Shown: piece by piece, positions 1 through 10,297 of the stretch
Position numbering within the stretch: the stretch's first letter is position 1
Layout: every line of letters starts with the position of its first letter
Source: Methanobacterium formicicum DSM 3637
GTDB taxonomy: Archaea > Methanobacteriota > Methanobacteria > Methanobacteriales > Methanobacteriaceae
Assembly: GCF_000302455.1 (NCBI RefSeq)
Contig: NZ_AMPO01000009.1
Coordinates: 1-64,000 of the forward strand
DNA: 64,000 nucleotides
Direction: 5' to 3'
The notes under the pieces: model-generated
Database searches by the model: none
Told to the model about the DNA's origin: nothing
Seen by the model: only the letters and a program-made list of their open reading frames with translations
Program-made: the position numbers and the translations under genes

Positions 1-858
1 ATCAATAATAGGTGTACCATCAAAAGCATCAATACCAGTAATTTCCACAATTCCCTCTTTTTCATTAACATCAATTAGTTTGCAGGTGGTTAACGCCAGT
101 GGGTTGGGTCGGTACTCCGCACGAGTGGCAAAAACCCCAGCTAGGTGATTGGTAGCGTATGGGGGATGAGTACGTAATGCAGTCCTGTATTTGGCATTGT
201 CAAATTTATCCGCCCACCAGAATACCATGACATGACTAAATTCTGCTAAGTGCTTTAATCCTGGACGGTATGGTTCTGAAATTTTCAGATAGGTTTTGGA
301 ATTTTTCATTACCACCTGTCCAATTTTAAAGATTTTATAAGTCTCAGGGGTCTTTTGAATGTCAAAGAATTCTATGCCGGATCTGGTTTCATCCTGACAT
401 GAATCTGGAACTATGGGAAACTGTATCTCGGTCAAAAGCTCGTTTTCATTTACATCCTGGGGGCTGTTAAGGTAAATCTCACGGGGAGCCCCGATCATTT
501 CACCCCCTTCTTTAAAAAGGTGTTCCATCATTATTCCATAAGCTGAAACCACTCCATGGTAGGGTCCATGGTAAATACTGAAGATAACCTGGTGTTGGGG
601 CATTACCTTTATTTTGATCCTTCCTTCACCCTTTACCTGTCCTTTGAATGGTATTCCTACATCGTATTCCATCTTTTCGGGGGCTACATCCATGGGGCTG
701 GTGTAGTATACTACAAATGGTGGTTCGTTGATTACTAATCCTTTACTCATTATCCAACCAGTTAATTCCCCTATTAATTCTCCCATATCTTCTACTGGTC
801 CAATATATGATATGCTGGCTACCTGTTTTTCTTCAATGGTTTTTGAATCAATTTTCAT
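1..858 (-). CDS. GyrI-like domain fused to TrmO-type tRNA methyltransferase (3' truncated by window edge)
   Basis: The reading frame is open from an ATG at 858 to the window edge (286 codons, no stop), so the C-terminus lies outside. AGGAGA sits 5 nt before the ATG. Residues 1 to about 150 resemble the GyrI-like/AraC effector-binding domain, ending in a typical segment (YLNSPQDVNENELLTEIQFPI-like) that closes such domains. Residues from about 160 match the UPF0066/TrmO family, which methylates N6-threonylcarbamoyl-adenosine 37 of tRNA using SAM: ATRAEYRPNPL and GIDAFDGTPIID are family signatures. The fusion suggests ligand-gated or paired activity, which is inference. A TATA-like element and a 19-bp palindrome lie just upstream, facing a winged-helix regulator gene. 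Confidence 0.8.
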   Translation of the reverse strand, partial: MKIDSKTIEEKQVASISYIGPVEDMGELIGELTGWIMSKGLVINEPPFVVYYTSPMDVAPEKMEYDVGIPFKGQVKGEGRIKIKVMPQHQVIFSIYHGPYHGVVSAYGIMMEHLFKEGGEMIGAPREIYLNSPQDVNENELLTEIQFPIVPDSCQDETRSGIEFFDIQKTPETYKIFKIGQVVMKNSKTYLKISEPYRPGLKHLAEFSHVMVFWWADKFDNAKYRTALRTHPPYATNHLAGVFATRAEYRPNPLALTTCKLIDVNEKEGIVEITGIDAFDGTPIID

Positions 859-903
859 GATTTTTCTCCTATTGATGGTTAGGCATAATCTGAACATCAT
901 CCC

Positions 904-915
904 ATATATATTTAA
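904..915 (-). promoter_or_regulatory. TATA-box region of the GyrI-TrmO gene
   Basis: Read on the minus strand this is TTAAATATATATG-like, about 45-55 nt before the ATG at 858, the right place for an archaeal TATA box with a short leader. It directly abuts the palindrome at 921-939, which would then cover the BRE. Confidence 0.5.
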
Positions 916-920
916 TTTTT

Positions 921-939
921 TACGGAATAATATTCCGTA
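921..939. promoter_or_regulatory. 19-bp perfect inverted repeat, candidate operator
   Basis: Arms TACGGAATA and TATTCCGTA are exact reverse complements around a single A. It lies immediately upstream of the TATA region of the minus-strand GyrI-TrmO gene and about 160 bp before a winged-helix regulator gene on the other strand. Its position over the BRE fits a repressor or activator site; binding by the neighbouring regulator is inference. Confidence 0.55.
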
Positions 940-1099
940 TTTTAATGAACTTATGTTTATGAATTAAATGATGGTTTAAAAATGAGATTAATTCAACAAA
1001 TGAGAAAAATAGTGAATTTGTGAAAAATGTAAATCAAATATTAATAATAAAATAGATTTAAAGAAAAATATTTATTTTAAAAAAGAATAAAAGAGTTTC

Positions 1100-1492
1100 A
1101 TGGATAAAAGAATAGATTCAGACCTTTCAAGAGAGTTTCTATTAGATTCCATTGAAGAGATAGTTCCTATTTTAAAGGCCATTGGGAACCCAACCCGGTT
1201 TAAGATCCTTATTTTGTTGTTAAATGGCCCTTCAAACTTTCAAATGCTCCTTGATGAAACAAATCTAAAAAAATCTGCCTTGGCTAATCATCTCAACACT
1301 CTGATAAAATCAGGATTATTGGAAAAAATCCAACATGGAACTTATTGCCTCACTGAAGATGGTAAAAAATACGTTGAAACCATTGGAAAGACTTTTAAAA
1401 CCAGCCAAATGATCCAAGAAGAAATGAAAATATCAGAACAAAGGAAAAGTCTTTCATTGACCTTTTTAGAACGTAAGAAAAGGAAAAATTAG
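1100..1492 (+). CDS. ArsR-like winged-helix transcriptional regulator
   Basis: A 130-residue protein with a winged helix-turn-helix at about residues 18-95: IGNPTRFKILILLL opens the domain, KSALANHLNTLIKSGLLEK is the recognition helix region, and GTYCLTEDGKKYV the wing. This is the ArsR/HTH_20-like pattern. The metal-binding CxC motif of ArsR/SmtB members is absent (only one Cys, in the wing), so a metal sensor role is unlikely. The basic C-terminal tail (ERKKRKN) is short. Only a weak ribosome-binding site is visible. It is divergent from the GyrI-TrmO gene, and the palindrome at 921-939 between them is the natural candidate target. Confidence 0.75.
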   Translation: MDKRIDSDLSREFLLDSIEEIVPILKAIGNPTRFKILILLLNGPSNFQMLLDETNLKKSALANHLNTLIKSGLLEKIQHGTYCLTEDGKKYVETIGKTFKTSQMIQEEMKISEQRKSLSLTFLERKKRKN

Positions 1493-1622
1493 ATCAAGGT
1501 CTAAATTTTCAAAGTAATGTTCAAATCATCCCATAAAAATTATCCCATTAGGTGTTCAGGCAATTATTTAACTGAGAAATATTTAGTCCATTCAAACTGG
1601 AATAAAAAATTAAAAAATAAAA

Positions 1623-1943
1623 TTATTCTGTAATATCGTACAATATTTTCATGGCCTTGGTGAATGGAGGGTTACCCGAAGTTAAAAGAACCACCCGTAG
1701 GACATCAACAATTTCATCCCGGGTTATATCAAATTCTTTCATGGCACTCATCATCTGCTTCTTCATGGCCCGGTCATCAGAGGCTGCGGCAGTTATTCCC
1801 AGGGCGATCAGCTTCTGTGTACGATAGTCTAAGACTTTTCCAGAATATGCTGCTTCATTCAACTCAACTACTGCTTTAAAGATATCAGGATAGTCTTTTT
1901 TAACATGAGCCATTCCTTTACCATAAAAAACATCTTCTTTCAT
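1623..1943 (-). CDS. Carboxymuconolactone decarboxylase (CMD)-family protein without the CxxC pair
   Basis: A 106-residue all-helical protein with the CMD/AhpD fold pattern (LNEAAYSGKVLDYRTQKLIALGITAAAS, then a helix repeat ending in GNPPFTKAMKIL). Members of the AhpD branch use a CxxC redox pair; this protein contains no cysteine, so thiol peroxidase-reductase activity is unlikely and the role is unknown. GGAGGT precedes the ATG at ideal spacing. The gene stands alone between the regulator at 1100 and the secreted M28-like gene at 2157. Confidence 0.75.
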   Translation of the reverse strand: MKEDVFYGKGMAHVKKDYPDIFKAVVELNEAAYSGKVLDYRTQKLIALGITAAASDDRAMKKQMMSAMKEFDITRDEIVDVLRVVLLTSGNPPFTKAMKILYDITE

Positions 1944-2156
1944 CTTATAACCTCCATAAATATATTCATTACTTTTATTTTATGTTATTTATTCCATATA
2001 TAATTATTAACCGTAAACAGTGTTAAAGGAATATATTAGACATCATGAGATATGACACTGCCAAAATATTGGATAAAATAATTTAAATAAAGAAAAAAAA
2101 GAGAAATATTAACAGAGATATTTTTGGAATATAATTATTATCTTTCAGGTAATAAG

Positions 2157-3224
2157 ATGAAAACCAATAAAATAAGTGGTATTTTGCTCTTAATCCTATT
2201 TTTTAACTTATTTTTTGTTCAATCAGATTATGCATCTCCCTCTGAAGATATAATATCCCATGTAAAATATATAACCCAAGATATAGGGCCCCGTCCAGCA
2301 GGATCAACCTCCGAAAATCAAACAGCACAATATCTAGCCTCATGCTTCCAAAAGTATGGAGTTAAAACTGAAATTCAAGAATTTAAATACTATTCTCTTA
2401 ACTCAAATGATATAAAAACTTCAAGGAATGTGATCGGCACCATAGAAGGTGTTTCGGATAAAGAAATAATAATATGTGCTGATCTAGACACTCCCCAAGA
2501 TATTTTAGTTGGTAATTACAGTCCAGGGGCCAATGATGATGCTACTGGCCTGTCAATTCTAATTGGTTTAGCAGGTAAATACCAGAATAAAAAACCATTT
2601 TACACAATAAAGCTGGTAGCTTTTGGTGCTGGAGAAGATGGTTTTACATTTCCCCTTATAACTCCTAAAAGATCCAATTTACCACCCGATGCCTATCATC
2701 AAATTGTTTACCTTCCTTATTTGGTGGGCGCTCGTCATTATTTGCTTAATCATCAGAATGAGGTGAATAATACCCTGGCAGTGATCAGTGTGGAAGCAGT
2801 AGGTATCGGAACTCCTTGTGTTATTTCCAAGGATTATTATACAAAAAATGATGAATTTCTAGTTAACTTTTTAGTGTGGAACGGGAAATTACAGGGAATA
2901 AATACCGAAAAGATCAATTTTATGGCATCAAATAGAACTATTGGTGGCGAATCTGCCATCAGCCATATTTATCTGCCATTTTCTATTGCTGGGATCCCTT
3001 CAACCTTTATAACTTGTATGAAAAATCCTAATATAAACTCTCCAGTTCACGACGTGGAAAATGAGATGCCAGGATACCTTTCAGTAGATGATAACTATCA
3101 AAACCTAGTGAATCAAAATGGTAATGAAGGAAATTTAGAAACACACTTGCAAACTGTTCTTTACCTAATATTTGATGATATTAATAAATTATCAATCTTT
3201 AATATTATAAACGGGCAGATTTAA
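2157..3224 (+). CDS. Secreted M28 (aminopeptidase-like) family protein, altered metal ligands
   Basis: The start at ATG 2157 is chosen because AGGT lies 7 nt upstream and a signal peptide (MKTNKISGILLLILFFNLF..., cut near YAS) begins there; an in-frame TTG at 2124 only adds residues before it. The mature part carries M28 landmarks in order: DIGPRPAGS, PGANDDATG, an acidic pair in GAGEDGF, GARHYL and a late His-Asp (SPVHDVE). Two expected zinc ligands differ: the usual H in 'AHxDS' is D (CADLDT) and the usual 'NLDMIG' Asp is Glu (SVEAVG). The protein may be a weak or non-catalytic peptidase-fold protein acting outside the membrane. Confidence 0.75.
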   Translation: MKTNKISGILLLILFFNLFFVQSDYASPSEDIISHVKYITQDIGPRPAGSTSENQTAQYLASCFQKYGVKTEIQEFKYYSLNSNDIKTSRNVIGTIEGVSDKEIIICADLDTPQDILVGNYSPGANDDATGLSILIGLAGKYQNKKPFYTIKLVAFGAGEDGFTFPLITPKRSNLPPDAYHQIVYLPYLVGARHYLLNHQNEVNNTLAVISVEAVGIGTPCVISKDYYTKNDEFLVNFLVWNGKLQGINTEKINFMASNRTIGGESAISHIYLPFSIAGIPSTFITCMKNPNINSPVHDVENEMPGYLSVDDNYQNLVNQNGNEGNLETHLQTVLYLIFDDINKLSIFNIINGQI

Positions 3225-3340
3225 CAGTTATATGACAACATTTCAAACCATAAAAACTAAATTCTATTAAAAAAAGAATATTAATATAAAAAAATGGAGG
3301 AATTAGGGGAATCATATTAATTTATGGGGGGAAGTAAGAA

Positions 3341-3919
3341 ATGCAGTTGAAAAGATTCATAAATTTTTTTTTCACATCAATATTAGTTTTTTTAATGTTA
3401 AACGTGTGTTTTGCCGATGATGGGCCAGTTATAGATAAAAATCAGGCCCAGGCTATAGCACAAGATTATTTAAATACCCATAGTTATTCTTCTTACAAAG
3501 CTGTGGCCACTGATACATTACTAGCAAAGGTTAAGGATAAATCTACCGGAAATACTTATTGGATGGATGCAGGTCAAGCCAAAAGTGATGTTCGTGAAGA
3601 AAATCCTAAAATCGATTTAGTTTTAAATTTTGTTAGAGTGGTTGATATTGTAAATAACGGAAAGATTGTCGGTAAAATCTATGTAGACTCTTACGATAAT
3701 GTTGGTGAGATTGTTTACAAAGAACTTCCTGAAAACAGTGCCACAAGTAGTGATGGTGGAAGCAACGGAGAAAGCAGCGACGGAGGCGATTTAACATATA
3801 ATGGAAGTGGGGACCAAAACTCTGGAGGAATCATAGGGACGATTCAGAGCTTCTTCAATGGAATATCATCCTTTTTCCAGCAAATATGGACTTCCATCTT
3901 CGGAGGAAATACTAGTTAA
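3341..3919 (+). CDS. Secreted PepSY-like protein with Gly/Ser linker
   Basis: A 192-residue exported protein: signal peptide (FFFTSILVFLMLNVCFA, cut near FAD), then a PepSY-like module of about residues 33-130 that begins DKNQAQAIAQDYLNTH and ends KIYVDSYDNVGEIVYKE. A Gly/Ser/Asp-rich linker follows, and the last 35 residues are an amphipathic Phe/Trp-rich segment (IQSFFNGISSFFQQIW) that may associate with the membrane. GGGGGGAAG precedes the ATG. PepSY modules often inhibit peptidases, and the neighbour is M28-like; the pairing is inference. A degenerate copy of its 3' end lies at 4542-4590. Confidence 0.65.
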   Translation: MQLKRFINFFFTSILVFLMLNVCFADDGPVIDKNQAQAIAQDYLNTHSYSSYKAVATDTLLAKVKDKSTGNTYWMDAGQAKSDVREENPKIDLVLNFVRVVDIVNNGKIVGKIYVDSYDNVGEIVYKELPENSATSSDGGSNGESSDGGDLTYNGSGDQNSGGIIGTIQSFFNGISSFFQQIWTSIFGGNTS

Positions 3920-3954
3920 GGTGAATGAACCGTTGAAGATGGGGGTTTAAATGA

Positions 3955-4461
3955 ATGAAAAAAAGGATAACAATATTATTATTTTTTATAGCGATTATTG
4001 CATCGTCTGGATGTACAAATTCGGATAACGACCAAAATGCAACAACTGAATTAAATAGAACAGATTCGAGTAGTGGATCAGGAAGCGGTTCAACTGGAGG
4101 CAGTAGCTCAGGTGGATCAAGTGGATCTGGCGAAGGAACTCTTATTGACTCAGGTAAGACTTCCGGACCAACTACAGAATTATTAAGTGGTGAAACCTAT
4201 GAATGGAAAACCTACAAGATCAATGATAACAAAATAGTTATGTACAGTACTTTTACAAATACGGATGGAAAAGTTGTTAAACAAACAAATACTTGGGAAA
4301 AAGCCCCAAATGATCCAGATCAACTCATACAAATAACTGTAATTCCAAAAGAATCAGGCACAAGCAGCTGGGAGCACCAAACTTCAAATCAAGGTTACTC
4401 CACCGTATTAAACTACTATTGGCATGTTCGAGGTTCCGGATTCGGCGGACCAATACATTGA
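3955..4461 (+). CDS. Lipoprotein with Ser/Gly-rich linker, function unknown
   Basis: A 168-residue protein starting MKKRITILLFFIAIIASSGC, a clear lipobox ending at the cysteine near residue 20. Residues about 30-62 are a Ser/Gly linker that would space the domain from the membrane; the C-terminal 100 residues (EWKTYKINDNKIVMYSTFTN...) are beta-rich and unrecognised. It follows the PepSY-like gene by 35 bp and shares its Ser/Gly linker style and its GGGGG-type ribosome-binding site, suggesting joint expression. An overlapping ATG at 3951 is out of frame. Confidence 0.7.
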   Translation: MKKRITILLFFIAIIASSGCTNSDNDQNATTELNRTDSSSGSGSGSTGGSSSGGSSGSGEGTLIDSGKTSGPTTELLSGETYEWKTYKINDNKIVMYSTFTNTDGKVVKQTNTWEKAPNDPDQLIQITVIPKESGTSSWEHQTSNQGYSTVLNYYWHVRGSGFGGPIH

Positions 4462-4541
4462 TTGAATAAAGGATGATAAAATAAGATTAAAAGGAGTTTA
4501 TGTATTGTATTGGTAGGTTGTTTTGTGGACTTGCATATGCA

Positions 4542-4590
4542 GATTCAGTGGAATAACACCCTTTTTCCAGCAGATGGGACTCAATCTTTG
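4542..4590 (+). pseudogene. Degenerate copy of the 3' end of the PepSY-like gene
   Basis: This stretch aligns to 3842-3896 of the PepSY-like gene: shared blocks include ATTCAG, TGGAATA, a CTTTTTCCAGCA core and ATGGACT/ATGGGACT, with a 10-base deletion and frame breaks. Upstream (from about 4499) a short open stretch encodes LFCGLAYADSVE and stops; it looks like the end of a signal peptide. I read the 4.5-4.6 kb interval as the remains of a paralogue of the exported protein family. No complete gene is present. Confidence 0.45.
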
Positions 4591-4655
4591 TAGTTTAATA
4601 AATTTAGATGAATGTGATAAGGGGAACTGAGTAAAAATCAGTTCCATGGTTTTAT

Positions 4656-5177
4656 CTATGGGACAATGACACTTTCAGGAAGTTTTCCATTGGATTTATA
4701 CTCATTTAATACCTTAATAAATGTTTTAAGGAGCATTTCTGGTGATAGATCGTTAGCACCACCTTCATAAACACCAATATAGTTAGGAACTATACTATTT
4801 TGATCCATCCATTTGTAGGTACGATCTGCCATGTCCACGTATTCATTTTTGGCAATTTTTGCTGAATTGACGGTACCAGAAGGGTTTTCAGCTTTTTGGT
4901 AAGTTTTTATGGGTATATTGCCTTTTTCTCCACTATTAATCATTACAATGCCCTTGGCAAATATATAAAGGCACTGGTTCATAGAAAGGTTAACCCCTTT
5001 GAATTGAATGCTTTGAATACTTCCAGTTGATTTTGATACTTCAGAAGCTAAATTAGGAACTTCAGATACTGGAATCCCCGAGCTTTCAGAAATCGTGATA
5101 TTATTGTTACTTGTACATCCTGAACAAAACAAAATCAACCCAACAATTACTATTCCTAAAACAAACACACCCTTCAT
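4656..5177 (-). CDS. Lipoprotein of unknown function
   Basis: A 173-residue protein with an N-terminal lipobox (VIVGLILFCSGC, acylated Cys near residue 21). The rest is soluble: a beta-rich part (SIQSIQFKGVNLSMNQCLYIFAKGI) followed by a helical C-terminus (LSPEMLLKTFIKVLNEYKSNGKLPES). I do not recognise the family. GGGGGGAT lies before the ATG, the same unusual G-run ribosome-binding site as the two exported-protein genes at 3341 and 3955, which argues for a shared family of expression signals. It faces those genes. Confidence 0.65.
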   Translation of the reverse strand: MKGVFVLGIVIVGLILFCSGCTSNNNITISESSGIPVSEVPNLASEVSKSTGSIQSIQFKGVNLSMNQCLYIFAKGIVMINSGEKGNIPIKTYQKAENPSGTVNSAKIAKNEYVDMADRTYKWMDQNSIVPNYIGVYEGGANDLSPEMLLKTFIKVLNEYKSNGKLPESVIVP

Positions 5178-5273
5178 ATTATCCCCCCACTATTTAAGTA
5201 ACAAAATATTCTTTATTTTAACTTCATATTAAACTTTTAGAATACTGGGAAGTAACAGAAACAGGAGTTAGGA

Positions 5274-5345
5274 ATGACAGAAACATTTGTTGAAATTAAA
5301 AATCTAAAGAAAGCCTTTACAACGGGAAAAATAAAGGCCAACTAA
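5274..5345 (+). pseudogene. 5' remnant of an ABC-transporter ATPase gene
   Basis: AGGAG at 5263-5267 and ATG at 5274 start a frame of 23 codons whose product, with VEIKNLKKAFTTGKIKAN, matches the invariant opening of LolD/MacB-type ABC ATPases (VExxNLxKxYxxGxxxxxALxxV). It stops with TAA at 5343, exactly where the family continues into the Walker A region, and nothing ABC-like follows in any frame. The promoter-proximal end of a lost transporter gene with its ribosome-binding site intact is the simplest reading; a translated micropeptide is possible. Confidence 0.6.
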
Positions 5346-5431
5346 AAAGATAAAAATATTTTGATTGATTAATTATTTATTGTTTAAAAATCTTTTTTAA
5401 TTCATTATATGAGTTAAGATATTAATAGAAG

Positions 5432-5890
<459 letters not shown>

Positions 5891-6015
5891 TTTATCACAC
5901 TGATGGTTATAAGGTAAGTACGAGTTAAGATTTTCTCTTTGCATATTGTCTTGGTACTGACTTTATATGAATATTTTGTAAAATAACCAAAAATTATGGA
6001 ACCGCTATTTCATTG

Positions 6016-6069
6016 AATGAAAAAATAGTTTTCTAATGAAAAAATAGTAGTTTCGAATGAAAAAATAGT
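6016..6069. repeat. Three copies of a 14-bp motif spaced about 20 bp
   Basis: AATGAAAAAATAGT occurs exactly at 6016, 6035 and 6056, that is, with 19- and 21-bp steps (about two helical turns). It lies in the spacer between the end of mch and the start of ribC, upstream of ribC. Confidence 0.8.
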
Positions 6070-6156
6070 TTCCCTGCTTTTCAATTAATCCAGTGATATT
6101 AAAAAAGGTTCTAAAAAAGTTAAAAAGTAAGTAAAAAAGGTTGCAGGGGAATTACC

Positions 6157-7119
<963 letters not shown>

Positions 7120-7437
7120 CTGATCATCTCCAATGAAAGCAAGATCCAATGGACATTATAAAAATTATCCATTAAATTCCTTTTAATCTACCGGGAGTTT
7201 TAAGTTTTTTTATTTGGTTTTCATCTATCTTAAAAAGATATCTTAAAAATCATATTCATTAAATTAATAATCCATTTATTAGGTTATTAACCTATTTACT
7301 GAACTATTAATCCTATTAATTAGACTATTAACCTATTTATTGAACTATTAATTTATTGATTAAGTTGTTAGCCTATTTACTAAACTATTATTTATACTGC
7401 GGCCATTACTAAATTCAGTTAATTCTTAAATCAGTAT
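7120..7437. other. AT-rich spacer upstream of mch with dyad and 40-bp repeats
   Basis: No gene is seen. It holds the dyad TATCTT-AAA-AAGATA (7226-7240), about 107 bp before the mch start, and the three 40-bp repeats at 7285-7392. The thyA stop lies at the far end. Confidence 0.6.
7285..7392. repeat. Three imperfect 40/41-bp tandem repeats
   Basis: Copies begin at 7285, 7326 and 7366. Each carries TATTAACCTATTTA followed by a TGAACTATTAAT-like block; the third is more diverged. They sit between the thyA stop and the mch promoter region and share the AACCTATTTA core with the array upstream of metE. Confidence 0.75.
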
Positions 7438-9020
<1,583 letters not shown>

Positions 9021-9414
9021 TTAAATCCTCGTTGTATGTTTTTATAATTATAATAGTCTTATTTAATGCGCAATAATCTATTTAATGTCAAATAGTTTTA
9101 TTTAACACATTATAACCTATTTAATGCCCAATAGTCTTATTTAATGTATTCTAAATGTTTTTTTATTTTTTTGTTTCTTATTCCCTAAATAATATACTCA
9201 ATCACTGAATATGGCTTTCTCGATATATAAAATCAATTATTATCCTGACCAGAGATTACTTATCCAGCTGAGATTACCTAAACTGAGATTAACTATCCAA
9301 CTATTTATGATTTTGACAGGGTTATCATTATATTAAATAAACCTGTGAAAACATAAAATAACACGTACTAAAATTAGTTATGGAGTTAATTAATAAAACA
9401 GGAGGGCATATTGT
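9021..9414. other. Divergent spacer between metE and the PNPOx-like gene
   Basis: No gene is seen. It contains the 20-bp repeat array at 9052-9148 and three GAGATTA motifs at about 9252, 9270 and 9285, plus very AT-rich sequence expected to hold the two divergent promoters. Confidence 0.6.
9052..9148. repeat. Five imperfect 20-bp direct repeats upstream of metE
   Basis: Units starting at 9052, 9072, 9091, 9112 and 9130 follow the pattern AATAGTCTTATTTAATGC (18-21 bp each). Copies 1 and 5 are nearly identical. Each unit contains a TATA-like TATTTAAT, and the array ends 32 bp before the metE start, so it spans the expected promoter. Confidence 0.8.
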
Positions 9415-9843
9415 ATGGAATTTGCAGATTGTTTGAAATTCGCCAATGAAAATCCTGTTGCCTGGTTGGCAACTAGTGAGGGTGACCAGCCCCGTGTGAG
9501 GGGTATGGGAATGTGGTACGCGGATGAAACTGGTTTTTATTTCCAGACTGCTACCATGAAAGAAATGGTGGGACAGCTTGAGAAAAATGGTAAGGTGGAA
9601 TTTGCCTTCTACCATCCTGATGAAGCAGTGGGAACCATGCTGAGAGTGGCTGGTGAGATTGAATTCCTGGATGATATTGAAATTAAAAAGAAGGTTTTAG
9701 CTGACCGTCCTTTTTTAGCTGAGTTTGGTCTCACAGCTGAAGGTCCAGAACTGGTTGTATTCAGGATCTCCAAGGGTGAAGCTCATTTCTGGGACTGGGA
9801 AAGTAACGTTAAACCAAAAGAGATCATTAAGTTTGGGGATTAA
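9415..9843 (+). CDS. Pyridoxamine 5'-phosphate oxidase-family flavin protein
   Basis: A 142-residue split-barrel protein. NPVAWLATSEGDQPRVRGM is the classical opening of PNPOx-like flavin-binding proteins, followed by FYFQTATMKEMVGQLEKNGKVEFAF and LRVAGEIEFLDD. Such small members bind FMN or F420 and reduce or carry diverse substrates; the substrate cannot be deduced. GGAGGG precedes the ATG. A poly-T terminator-like run follows at 9856-9877. It is a single-gene unit divergent from metE. Confidence 0.85.
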   Translation: MEFADCLKFANENPVAWLATSEGDQPRVRGMGMWYADETGFYFQTATMKEMVGQLEKNGKVEFAFYHPDEAVGTMLRVAGEIEFLDDIEIKKKVLADRPFLAEFGLTAEGPELVVFRISKGEAHFWDWESNVKPKEIIKFGD

Positions 9844-9855
9844 TCAATTCTAAAC

Positions 9856-9877
9856 TTTTTTTTAAATATTTTTCTTT
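9856..9877 (+). terminator. Poly-T terminator after the PNPOx-like gene
   Basis: Eight T residues at 9856-9863 followed by a second T-rich run 15 bp after the stop, the usual archaeal termination signal. There is no hairpin. Confidence 0.5.
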
Positions 9878-9994
9878 CGAAGAATGGAAGTATATGGTTT
9901 TAGACTGTATGCTCCATATAACTTTTTTTAGATTTATGGCTTTTTAATTTATTAAAAGGATTCTAAAAAGAGTATTTTAACTAAAAAATAATAT

Positions 9995-10297
9995 TTAATC
10001 TATTTTAACAGCCCTTATCTTTTCCCGTTCCTCAGGAGGAACCGGTACTTCAACTGTAGCTGTCCCATAACAGGGTTTGGTGTAAGGGAGCATTATAGTG
10101 CCTTTTTCCTCATTGATACCAATTGGTACTGGGGGTACACCAATGATGCGGGCTCCCACTATTTTTTCCCCGGGATTGACATGAACCACTTCCGGGGCGT
10201 TCTTTTCTATGAAACGAGCACAATCTTTGAACCCGGATCGGGTCATATGTATCTCGTAATCTTCTGATTCACGAAGATAAGTGTCAAGGCAAAACAT
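9995..10297 (-). CDS. DUF1894 methanogen protein
   Basis: A 100-residue protein recognised as DUF1894 (CLDTYLRESEDYEIHMTRSGF..., then GARIIGVPPVPIGIN and a beta-rich end TVEVPVPPEE). The family is methanogen-specific and has no assigned biochemical function. Its ATG immediately follows the stop of the DUF1890 gene (TAAATG junction) with GGAGGATT as ribosome-binding site, so the two are one translation unit, as these families are often adjacent. Confidence 0.8.
   Translation of the reverse strand: MFCLDTYLRESEDYEIHMTRSGFKDCARFIEKNAPEVVHVNPGEKIVGARIIGVPPVPIGINEEKGTIMLPYTKPCYGTATVEVPVPPEEREKIRAVKID

Noticed and set aside
556..967. Two plus-strand open frames opposite the GyrI-TrmO gene
   Set aside because: The minus-strand frame encodes recognisable GyrI-like and TrmO sequence throughout; the plus-strand frames lack ribosome-binding sites and family features.
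7285..7392. Possible CRISPR array
   Set aside because: The repeats are directly abutting, imperfect and without unique spacers.
9052..9148. Possible CRISPR array or plasmid iteron origin
   Set aside because: Units abut, are degenerate and lie in a normal promoter region; no cas or replication initiator gene is nearby.
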